A DNA stretch of 5,410 nucleotides from UBA5972 sp964600965. Its GTDB lineage: Bacteria > Pseudomonadota > Alphaproteobacteria > Rhodobacterales > Rhodobacteraceae. Position numbers and translations under genes: made by a program. Of this stretch, positions 1 through 5,184 are shown piece by piece. How positions within the stretch are numbered: position 1 is the stretch's first letter; every line of letters starts with the position of its first letter. The DNA lies in the NCBI GenBank assembly GCA_964600965.1, contig CAZRLO010000159.1, positions 1 through 5,410 of the forward strand. Reading direction: 5' to 3'. The notes under the pieces are model-generated. The model was not told where the DNA came from. It did no database searches and was given only the letters and a program-made list of their open reading frames with translations.

Positions 1-42
1 GCAAACGCCCTCCAGGTCGGGCGCTGCCCTGCCGGGGTTTGC
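1..42. repeat. GC-rich nested hairpin, possible terminator of an upstream gene
   Basis: The outer arms gcaaac (1-6) and gtttgc (37-42) are exact inverted repeats. The pairing can continue through ccc/ggg if one G at position 7 is bulged. Inside lies a small stem, gggc (19-22) with gccc (26-29), around the loop gct. The inner element resembles the GC-rich GGGCGCTGCCC hairpins found after genes in Rhodobacteraceae. There is no T-tract, and the neighbouring gene is outside the window, so the terminator role is an inference. Confidence 0.3.
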
Positions 43-54
43 GGCACCCCTCCC

Positions 55-134
55 TTGTCATCCCCGGCTTGACCGGGGACCTCGCAAGCCACGCGCCACG
101 CCGCCATAGGTCCCCGCTTTCGCGGGGATGACAA
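55..134. repeat. Nested palindromic intergenic repeat (GTCATCCCCG type)
   Basis: The outer arms ttgtcatcccc (55-65) and ggggatgacaa (124-134) are perfect 11-bp inverted repeats. Each half also folds on itself: tccccgg (61-67) with ccgggga (73-79), and tccccgc (111-117) with gcgggga (122-128). In addition ggggacct (75-82) is the exact reverse complement of aggtcccc (108-115), so the whole unit can form either one long stem or a pair of hairpins. The core resembles the dispersed non-coding repeats seen between genes in many alphaproteobacteria. I see only one copy here, so dispersal is inferred from general knowledge. No transposase is present. The remaining bases 135-247, up to the next ribosome binding site, show no convincing promoter or other structure. 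Confidence 0.6.
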
Positions 135-247
135 ACGCCGCGTAAAGCGCCACCCCGTGCAAAATTGTCACTAACCCCGAAACAACCCCGCCACCGGCAT
201 CGTTTTGCCGCATTCCCGTGCACAATCAGCCGTTCGAGCAGCAAGCA

Positions 248-254
248 AAGGAGG
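248..254 (+). promoter_or_regulatory. Ribosome binding site that fixes the start at 260
   Basis: AAGGAGG lies 5 bases before the ATG at 260. This favours that start over the in-frame GTG at 218, which would put 14 polar residues ahead of an otherwise clean signal peptide. Confidence 0.75.
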
Positions 255-259
255 CGGGT

Positions 260-556
260 ATGAAACCGCTCTTGATCCTCGCTGCCTCGCTTCTGAGCAC
301 GCCGATCGCCGCTCAGACCCCCAATTGCGCCCCGCGCGAGGCAGTGACCCATAAACTAAACAGCGTCGGAGAAACCCAATCCGGCATCGGACTGGCGCGT
401 CAGGGCAGCGTCGTCGAAATCTGGACCAGCGCCGCCACCGGCACCTGGACGGTGGTGATGACCTTCACCAACGGCGTGTCGTGCATCATGTCCTACGGCG
501 AAAGCTGGACCGGCCCGACCGAGGCCGCGTACAACTCTGGCGAGACCCCGGCCTGA
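260..556 (+). CDS. Small secreted (periplasmic) conserved hypothetical protein
   Basis: This is a 98-residue protein of unknown function. Residues 1-18 form a short Sec signal peptide: Lys2, a hydrophobic core rich in Leu and Ala, then the sequence TPIAA before Gln19, which suggests signal peptidase I cleavage after Ala18. The mature part is about 80 residues and contains two cysteines, C23 and C75, which could form a disulfide in the periplasm. The pattern of a Cys-Ala-Pro-Arg start, a GIGL stretch (42-45), VVEIW (51-55), TGTWTVV (60-66) and NGVSC (71-75) looks like a small beta-rich domain. It matches, from memory, a common uncharacterised alphaproteobacterial family in which a central GTWT and a late GxxC are conserved. 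The gene stands alone and ends just before a strong hairpin shared with the convergent cold-shock gene. The start at 260 is chosen from the strong ribosome binding site and the signal peptide. The existence of the gene is well supported; no function is proposed. Confidence 0.82.
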   Translation: MKPLLILAASLLSTPIAAQTPNCAPREAVTHKLNSVGETQSGIGLARQGSVVEIWTSAATGTWTVVMTFTNGVSCIMSYGESWTGPTEAAYNSGETPA

Positions 557-560
557 CACG

Positions 561-586
561 AAAAAGGGGCCCCGAAAGGCCCCTTT
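561..586. terminator. Bidirectional rho-independent terminator
   Basis: A 9-bp perfect stem, aaaggggcc (563-571) with ggccccttt (578-586), closes a 6-base loop. On the - strand the stem is followed by five T residues (complement of 561-565), a good intrinsic terminator for the cold-shock gene. On the + strand only TTT within the stem then AA follows, so termination of the secreted-protein gene is weaker but likely. The stem sits exactly between the two convergent stop codons. Confidence 0.85.
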
Positions 587-606
587 AACCGATATATTAA
601 AGCGTC

Positions 607-813
607 TCAGACGGCTTTGAGATCGGTCGCGTTTTCCTTGCCATTGCGGCCGGTTTCCAGCTCGTACGCAACCTTCTGGTTGTCGGCAAGGCCAGTCATG
701 CCCGCGCGCTCAACCGAGGAAATGTGTACGAACACGTCCTTGCCGCCATCATCGGGCTGAATGAATCCATAGCCTTTGGTTGCGTTAAACCATTTTACGG
801 TGCCAGTGGCCAT
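607..813 (-). CDS. cspA: CspA-family cold-shock protein
   Basis: This 68-residue protein is a single cold-shock domain, a five-stranded beta-barrel that binds single-stranded RNA and DNA and acts as an RNA chaperone in the cytoplasm. It begins with the typical MATGTVKWFN. RNP1 is visible as KGYGFIQ (13-19) and RNP2 as VFVHI (27-31), with the aromatic residues W8, F9, Y15, F17, F28 and H30 in their usual places. The length is normal for the family. The start at 813 is supported by AAGGAG (complement of 821-826) 7 bases upstream. The open frame continues upstream to 972, but that part is Arg-rich and unlike the family. The gene converges on the secreted-protein gene and shares its terminator. 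Its leader before the start is probably long, as in other cspA genes. Whether this copy is induced by cold cannot be told: many alphaproteobacteria carry several paralogues, some constitutive. The symbol denotes the family, not a specific orthologue. Confidence 0.95.
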   Translation of the reverse strand: MATGTVKWFNATKGYGFIQPDDGGKDVFVHISSVERAGMTGLADNQKVAYELETGRNGKENATDLKAV

Positions 814-906
814 CCGTCTTCTCCTTGGTGTTACCGCCCGCGACGTGCGGCGGCTTTTGGTGCAGTGCGGTCTTGACGTTGAACCGCATGTCTGCCCCGG
901 GGCATC

Positions 907-912
907 AGGAGG
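907..912 (+). promoter_or_regulatory. Strong Shine-Dalgarno before an alternative GTG start at 919
   Basis: AGGAGG is followed after 6 bases by GTG at 919, in the same frame as the membrane protein that I start at 1048. No stop codon intervenes, so this site could give an isoform with 43 extra residues. On the opposite strand the same bases read CCTCCT within the presumed leader of the cold-shock gene, so the match may have another cause. Confidence 0.35.
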
Positions 913-943
913 TCGCAGGTGAAAGACTTGACTCACGCCCGCG

Positions 944-972
944 CATATGCGGCAGATGCCACGCGATTGCAA
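944..972 (-). promoter_or_regulatory. Candidate promoter of the cold-shock gene
   Basis: Read on the - strand, TTGCAA (967-972) is followed after exactly 17 bases by CATATG (944-949). These match the sigma-70 boxes at 4 of 6 and 3 of 6 positions. The -10 box lies inside the perfect 10-bp palindrome CGCATATGCG (942-951). Transcription from here would give a leader of roughly 120 bases. The boxes are weak, so this is a tentative call. Confidence 0.3.
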
Positions 973-1047
973 GCATTATCGGGCAACCGGCCCTTGCACG
1001 GCGTCCGGTGTGCCCTTACCTGTCGCGCTAGTTTATCGGAGGCAACC

Positions 1048-1404
1048 ATGCGCAATGCGGCCCTGGTTCTGGGGATCATCGGCGGGATCGTCGGGATGAT
1101 CGTTGGCAGCGCGGTATTCGGGTATACCGAGTTGATCGCCCGCTGGGGCGAATGGCAGGGTGTTGCCGAACAGGTCGATCACGTGACCCGCAGCCGGGGG
1201 ATTGGCCTGTTGGCACCGATTCTTGCGATTGGCGGCGGCGCCATGGCCCGCGCCCGCCCGAACATCGCGGGCGCGATGCTGGTGGTTTCTTCGATTGGGA
1301 TGTACTGGGGATTTGGCTTCAACTTCGCCACGATGTTTCCGATCGCCATGGCCGGGCTCGCCGGATTGCTGGCGCTCGGGGCCCGCCAACCCGACGCGCA
1401 CTGA
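1048..1404 (+). CDS. Small four-helix inner-membrane protein, unknown function
   Basis: This 118-residue protein has about four predicted membrane segments, near residues 4-26, 51-67, 72-92 and 95-112. The helices are rich in Gly and Ala, with glycine-spaced runs such as GIIGGIVGMIVG (9-20), which suggests tight helix packing. The loop between the first two helices (27-50) is polar and contains Trp33 and Trp36. A short basic turn, RARP (68-71), separates helices two and three. The tail after residue 112 is short and polar. The ATG at 1048 has GGAGG 5 bases upstream. An in-frame GTG at 919 also has a strong site and would add 43 basic residues with no resemblance to a signal peptide, so the shorter form is preferred. 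I do not recognise the family; small membrane proteins of this kind are widespread and uncharacterised. The gene diverges from the cold-shock gene and converges on fpr. No function is assigned. Confidence 0.72.
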   Translation: MRNAALVLGIIGGIVGMIVGSAVFGYTELIARWGEWQGVAEQVDHVTRSRGIGLLAPILAIGGGAMARARPNIAGAMLVVSSIGMYWGFGFNFATMFPIAMAGLAGLLALGARQPDAH

Positions 1405-1436
1405 CGCTCAGCGTTCCCGAAATACTCGCCGGGGGT

Positions 1437-1457
1437 CCGGGGGCGGCAGCGCCCCGG
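1437..1457. terminator. GC-rich hairpin between convergent genes, possible terminator
   Basis: ccgggg (1437-1442) pairs with ccccgg (1452-1457). The stem can extend by two more pairs (g1443-c1450, c1444-g1449) if G1451 is bulged, leaving the loop ggca. It lies just beyond the fpr stop codon and 32 bases after the stop of the membrane-protein gene, a good place to end both transcripts. No T-tract follows on either strand, so it may work with Rho or as a 3'-end stabilising stem. The sequence is of the gene-end repeat type common in Rhodobacteraceae. Confidence 0.45.
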
Positions 1458-1460
1458 CAC

Positions 1461-2279
1461 TTAGCCCACGAACGCCTTTTCCAGCACATATTCACCCGGC
1501 GCCTGGTTCGACCCTTCAGCGAAGCCCGCGCCTTCCAGAATGGCCTTCATGTCCGTGTTCAGCCCCATCGAGCCGCAGATCATCACCCGGTCGGTCGCAG
1601 CATTCAGGCGCGGCACTTCCAGATCGCCGAATAATTCGCCGGACGCGATCAAATCGGTGATCCGCCCCATTTTCGGCGTCTCTTCGCGGGTGGTGGTCGG
1701 ATAATACCACAACTTGCCACCGGCGATTTCGCCCAGCACCTCGTCGCGCAGAATGTTCCTGACCAGCGCCTTGCTGTAATCCAGCGCCGAGGCGCTGCGC
1801 GTGGTATGGGTCAGGATCACCTGATCGAACGCCTCATAGACGTCTGGGTCGCGCACGAGCGAGGCAAACGGCGCGATCCCGGTCCCGGTGCCGATCAGGT
1901 AAAGCCGCTTGCCGGGTTTCAGTGCGTCCAGAACCAACGAGCCGACCGGTTTGGGGCGGACGATAACCTCGTCCCCCGGCCGGACATGCTGCAATCGCGA
2001 CGTCAGCGGCCCGTCGGGCACCTTGATCGAAAAGAACTCCAGTGCGTCATCCCAATTGGGCGAGGCGATGGAATAGGCCCGCAGCAAGGGCTTGCCGCGC
2101 GCGTCCGGCAGCCCGATCATCAGAAACTCGCCCGAACGAAAGCGCAGGGATTGCGGGCGTCTCACGCGGAATGAAAACAGCCTTTCGTTCCAATGGGTGA
2201 CCGAAAGCACGGTCTGGGCGTCGGGCAGGAGGGTGACGCGGGCGGCATTATCGGGCGTCGGGGGGGTCTGGATATTCAT
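1461..2279 (-). CDS. fpr: Ferredoxin/flavodoxin-NADP+ reductase
   Basis: This 272-residue cytoplasmic flavoenzyme moves electrons between NADPH and ferredoxin or flavodoxin. The FAD domain comes first: RAYSIAS (67-73) is the RxYS flavin-binding motif, and KVPDGPLTSRL (86-96) contacts the cofactor. The NADP domain follows with GTGTGIAPF (130-138), TTTRE (195-199) and CGS (235-237). The protein ends in EKAFVG (267-272). Similarity to the bacterial subclass of Rhodobacter capsulatus Fpr is strong throughout, but the last residues of that enzyme (EGI, as I recall it) are absent. The start at 2279 is chosen because the family homology begins at the TLLPDAQTVLSVTHW stretch soon after it; the open frame runs on to 2489, but that part overlaps the DUF934 gene. 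A possible AGGA (complement of 2294-2297) lies 14 bases upstream, rather far, so initiation may be modest. As the last gene of the sulfur operon, after a 70-base gap, it probably supplies reduced ferredoxin to CysI as well as serving general redox roles. Confidence 0.95.
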   Translation of the reverse strand: MNIQTPPTPDNAARVTLLPDAQTVLSVTHWNERLFSFRVRRPQSLRFRSGEFLMIGLPDARGKPLLRAYSIASPNWDDALEFFSIKVPDGPLTSRLQHVRPGDEVIVRPKPVGSLVLDALKPGKRLYLIGTGTGIAPFASLVRDPDVYEAFDQVILTHTTRSASALDYSKALVRNILRDEVLGEIAGGKLWYYPTTTREETPKMGRITDLIASGELFGDLEVPRLNAATDRVMICGSMGLNTDMKAILEGAGFAEGSNQAPGEYVLEKAFVG

Positions 2280-2300
2280 GGCGGTCTCGTTTTTCCTGGC

Positions 2301-2320
2301 GGCGGGCGCATGGGCCCGCC
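2301..2320 (-). other. Hairpin in the DUF934-fpr gap
   Basis: ggcgggc (2301-2307) and gcccgcc (2314-2320) form a perfect 7-bp stem with a 6-base loop. It lies between the DUF934 stop and the weak fpr ribosome binding site. No T-run follows it in the direction of fpr transcription, so it is not a classical terminator. It could be a processing or stability element that uncouples fpr from the upstream genes, or chance in GC-rich DNA. I found no convincing promoter in this 70-base gap. Confidence 0.35.
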
Positions 2321-2349
2321 CCCGGTGTCGTTGCAGTAATGTCGGGGGT

Positions 2350-2781
2350 TCAGGCGGTTTTCCGCAACCGCCCCTGATAGAAATTTTCGCGCCAGTCGGC
2401 ACGCGCAAGCCATTGTTCCTCGGGCTGGCGGGCGGCAAGATCGTCGGGGATTTCCACCTCGTCAAAGCCGCTGCGCCGGGCCATCGCATATTGGTCGGCG
2501 ATCACGGGCCCGGCGGCGCGCAGCCGGCCCTGAAAGCCCAGAATCCGCAACTGCCGGGCCTGTGAAAACCCGCGCCCGTCGGCCGCCGAGGGAAAAGCGA
2601 CGCGGATCAGGTCGATCCGGTCGATCTCGTCAGACAGGCGCGTGACATCGAAATCGTTGGGCACGTCGGCTGCAAGCGCGGAAACGCCGTCGGCGTCACG
2701 GTCCGGCAGCGCCGCGCAATCGTGAAAATCCGCGGTCCAGTCGTCGGCGGCGAAACCGGCATCGGTCACGATCACGGTCAT
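2350..2781 (-). CDS. DUF934 family protein of the sulfite reduction operon
   Basis: This 143-residue protein belongs to DUF934, a family with no established biochemical function that is repeatedly found beside cysI and cysH in proteobacteria. The conserved core is clear: a hydrophobic strand IDLIRVAFP (56-64), then DGRGFSQARQLR (68-79), GFQGRLRAAGPVIADQ (82-97) and GFDEVE (105-110). The first 45 residues are variable and acidic, and the C-terminus is basic. The only cysteine is C22, so it is unlikely to hold an iron-sulfur cluster of its own. No signal peptide or membrane segment is seen, so it should be cytoplasmic. The ATG overlaps the cysH stop as ATGA (2778-2781) and has no good ribosome binding site, which points to translational coupling with cysH. 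The context suggests an accessory to sulfite reductase or CysH, for example in assembly or electron delivery, but this is inference. An upstream in-frame start at 2859 would lie inside cysH and is rejected. Confidence 0.92.
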   Translation of the reverse strand: MTVIVTDAGFAADDWTADFHDCAALPDRDADGVSALAADVPNDFDVTRLSDEIDRIDLIRVAFPSAADGRGFSQARQLRILGFQGRLRAAGPVIADQYAMARRSGFDEVEIPDDLAARQPEEQWLARADWRENFYQGRLRKTA

Positions 2782-3524
2782 GCCGATCTGCTTTCGCGCG
2801 GCTGGGTGCCACCGCTGGCAAGATGGATACCGCATTCGATTTTTTCTGTGTTCCGCCAACGGCCTGCGCGAATGTCTTCACCTGAATTTACCTCGGTCGT
2901 GCAGGGCGCGCAGCCGATCGAGGGATAGCCGCGGTCGACCAGCGGATGCCGTGGCAGATTATTGTTGGCAACGTATTCCAGCAAATCCGCGCGCGACCAA
3001 TGCGCCAGCGGATTGACCTTGATGCGCCGGTCCGCCTCGTTCTCGAAAAACTCGATCCGTCGGCGGACGCCCCCCTGATAACGCTTGCGCCCGGTGATCC
3101 ACGCGTCAAAACCGGCAAGGCCCGCTTCCAGCGGTTCGATCTTGCGCAGCGTGCAGCACGCGTCGGGGTCGAAACGGCGCAGGATATTGTCGGGATCGCG
3201 GTCAAACAGCACCGATCGGCGCGCCTTCAGTATGCGGACATCCGTAAGGCCGAACCGATCGGCCAGCATCGTCTGGTATTCCAGCGTTTCCTCAAACAGC
3301 ACTTCCGTATCGATGAACAGAACCGGCGTGGTGCGGTCCATGATCGAGATCATGTGCAGCAACACCACCGATTCCGCGCCAAACGACGAAACCAGCGCGA
3401 TTTGCCCGATCAGTGGGTCGCTCAGGGCGTGTTGCAGCACCGAAATCGCGCCGTGGTGGCGGTAGCGGGCGTTGAGATCGCCAACGCGCTCTGCAATCGG
3501 GGCAAGCGGGGTTTCAAGCGGCAT
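2778..3524 (-). CDS. cysH: Iron-sulfur adenylyl-/phosphoadenylyl-sulfate reductase
   Basis: This 248-residue enzyme reduces activated sulfate to sulfite, using thioredoxin or a similar thiol donor, in cytoplasmic sulfate assimilation. The nucleotide-binding loop SSFGAESVVLLHM (46-58) is of the adenine nucleotide alpha-hydrolase type. Residues C123-C124 and C205-x-x-C208 form the CC...CxxC pattern that binds a [4Fe-4S] cluster, a feature of APS-preferring enzymes and absent from the classical E. coli PAPS reductase. The catalytic cysteine is C231 in the ECGIH motif near the C-terminus. The substrate loop reads TGRKRYQGGVR (144-154) rather than the more usual RxxQSxxR form. APS is therefore the probable substrate, although database names often say phosphoadenylyl-sulfate reductase. 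The ATG at 3522-3524 has AGGAG (complement of 3532-3536) 7 bases upstream. The gene overlaps the end of cysI by 11 bases and the start of the DUF934 gene by 4. Nothing suggests damage. Confidence 0.95.
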   Translation of the reverse strand: MPLETPLAPIAERVGDLNARYRHHGAISVLQHALSDPLIGQIALVSSFGAESVVLLHMISIMDRTTPVLFIDTEVLFEETLEYQTMLADRFGLTDVRILKARRSVLFDRDPDNILRRFDPDACCTLRKIEPLEAGLAGFDAWITGRKRYQGGVRRRIEFFENEADRRIKVNPLAHWSRADLLEYVANNNLPRHPLVDRGYPSIGCAPCTTEVNSGEDIRAGRWRNTEKIECGIHLASGGTQPRESRSA

Positions 3525-5184
3525 GGCGGCGCTCCTCTTCTCCGTAAAGCGCTGCCTTGAAGGGCGCGATGCCGACGCGGCGATAGGCGGTCAGGAAGGT
3601 TTCTTCCTCGTCCAGTCGCAGGCCCAGATAGGTCTCGATCAGGGTTTCAATCGCGGGCAGGATCGCATCGGCCGAAAATCCGGGGCCGACGCGCGTCCCG
3701 ATGGCCGCGTTCTCGCTGCCGTCGCCGCCAAGGGTGATCTGATAGCTTTCCACACCCGCTTTTTCCAGCCCCAGTATGCCGATATGGCCGACATGATGGT
3801 GCCCGCAGGCGTTGATGCAGCCCGAGATCTTGATCTTCAGATGCCCGATTTCGTGTTCCAGCTTCAACGCGTCGAACCGCAGTGCAATCGCCTGCGCCAC
3901 CGGAATCGACCGTGCGGTCGCCAGATCGCAGTAATCCATGCCGGGGCAGGCGATGATGTCGCTGATCAGCCCGATATTGGCGGTGGCCAGATCCGCCGCC
4001 TTCAGGGCCGCGTGGACGGCGGGTACATGGGCCAGCGGCACATGTGGCAGGATGATGTTCTGCTCGTGACTGACACGCAGTTCATCATGGCCGTAGGTCC
4101 GGGCGATATCCGCCAGCGCGCGCATCTGATCCGAGGTCGCATCCCCCGGCGTGCCCCCGTGTTTCTTGAGCGACACCGAAACGATGCCATAGCCCGCCAC
4201 CTTGTGCGGCGTGACGTTGGTATCGGTGAACGAACGGAAAACCGGGTCATGGTCGCGCGCAGCGTCATAGGCGTCCTGCGGCAGGTTCATGAATTCGGGC
4301 GGTGCGAAATCGCGCTCGATCCTGGCCAGGATTGCCTGATCGGCCCCGTCAAAGCGCGTGCGTTGCAGCCGGAAACGGCTTTCGACCTGATCGCGGAACC
4401 ATTCGATGGTTTTCTCGTGCACCGCGATCTTGATCCGGGCCTTGTACTTGTTGTCGCGCCGCCCGATCTGGTTATAGACCTGCAGGATCGCCTCGACATA
4501 CGGCAGAAGGTCGGATTTCGGCAGGAAATCGCGGATCACCTTGCCGATCATCGGCGTACGCCCAAGGCCGCCACCGACGAGGATTTTATACCCCGGCGCG
4601 CCCTCGGGACCGGTGACAAGCTGCACGCCGATATCATGCGCCTTGATCACCGCGCGGTCGTGTTCGCTGCCGGTCACCGCGAATTTGAACTTGCGCGGCA
4701 GAAAGGCGAATTCGTTGTGGTCCGAGGACCACTGCCGCAACAACTCGGCGGTCGGACGCGGATCGGCCAGCTCGTCGGCGGCGGCACCGGCGAAATGATC
4801 CGCCGTGACCGCGCGCACGCACGGCCCCGACGTCTGGACCGCGTGCATGTCGACATTGGCCAGGGCGGCCAGAATGTCGGGCACTTCGCGCAGTTTCGGC
4901 CAGTGATACTGGATGTTCTGGCGGGTCGAAAAGTGGCCATAGCCCTTGTCGAACCTGTCGGCGATGAAGGCAAGCCGGTTCATCTGGCGGCTGTCGAGCG
5001 TGCCATAGGGGATCGCGACGCGCAGCATATAGGCGTGCAGCAGCAGATAAAGCCCGTTCATCAGGCGCAAGGGGCGAAACTCGTCCTCGGTCAATGAGCC
5101 GTCGATGCGGCGATCGACCTGATCGCGGAACCGGGCGACGCGGTCGGCCAGAAAGTTGCGGTCGAATTCGGTATATTTATACAT
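3514..5184 (-). CDS. cysI: Siroheme nitrite/sulfite reductase (hemoprotein)
   Basis: This 556-residue cytoplasmic enzyme carries siroheme coupled to a [4Fe-4S] cluster and makes sulfide from sulfite by six-electron transfer. The two ferredoxin-like half domains are visible: STRQN (86-90) and PRKFKFAV (163-170) in the first repeat, and HEQNI (373-377) in the second. The cluster and heme ligands are C413, C419, C456 and C460 in the pattern Cx5C...Cx3C, within CPGMDYC and GCINACGHHHVGHIG. R88, R124, K165 and K167 correspond, by motif alignment from memory, to the anion-binding residues R83, R153, K215 and K217 of E. coli CysI. The length fits the family usually named nitrite/sulfite reductase. 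Position beside cysH and the absence of a nitrate reductase or nitrite transporter argue for sulfite as substrate. No cysJ is seen, so ferredoxin reduced by Fpr is the likely donor. The start at 5184 has AAGGA (complement of 5192-5196) 7 bases upstream and overlaps the preceding gene by 8 bases. Confidence 0.95.
   Translation of the reverse strand: MYKYTEFDRNFLADRVARFRDQVDRRIDGSLTEDEFRPLRLMNGLYLLLHAYMLRVAIPYGTLDSRQMNRLAFIADRFDKGYGHFSTRQNIQYHWPKLREVPDILAALANVDMHAVQTSGPCVRAVTADHFAGAAADELADPRPTAELLRQWSSDHNEFAFLPRKFKFAVTGSEHDRAVIKAHDIGVQLVTGPEGAPGYKILVGGGLGRTPMIGKVIRDFLPKSDLLPYVEAILQVYNQIGRRDNKYKARIKIAVHEKTIEWFRDQVESRFRLQRTRFDGADQAILARIERDFAPPEFMNLPQDAYDAARDHDPVFRSFTDTNVTPHKVAGYGIVSVSLKKHGGTPGDATSDQMRALADIARTYGHDELRVSHEQNIILPHVPLAHVPAVHAALKAADLATANIGLISDIIACPGMDYCDLATARSIPVAQAIALRFDALKLEHEIGHLKIKISGCINACGHHHVGHIGILGLEKAGVESYQITLGGDGSENAAIGTRVGPGFSADAILPAIETLIETYLGLRLDEEETFLTAYRRVGIAPFKAALYGEEERRHAA

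Noticed and set aside
165..193. TTGTCA (165-170) as a -35 box for the secreted-protein gene
   Set aside because: No acceptable -10 box is found at 16-18 bases downstream, so the promoter cannot be placed.
814..972. N-terminal extension of the cold-shock protein
   Set aside because: The frame is open, but the extension is Arg- and Cys-rich and unlike the family, while AAGGAG sits 7 bases before the canonical MATGTVKWF start.
2280..2489. N-terminal extension of Fpr by 70 residues
   Set aside because: It would overlap the conserved end of the DUF934 gene, and the Fpr homology starts after the ATG at 2279.
2092..2565. A 157-codon + strand frame covering the fpr start and the DUF934 end
   Set aside because: It has a hydrophobic-looking stretch but spans two confident - strand genes, and its composition is that of a shadow frame.
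2946..3560. A 204-codon + strand frame opposite cysH
   Set aside because: The - strand frame encodes CysH with every catalytic motif; the + strand product shows no domain and no suitable start signal.
3472..5097. A 541-codon open frame on the + strand opposite cysI and cysH
   Set aside because: It is the antisense of a clear siroheme reductase with all motifs intact. Its product is rich in Arg, Asp and His with no recognisable domain, as expected of a reverse frame in GC-rich DNA.
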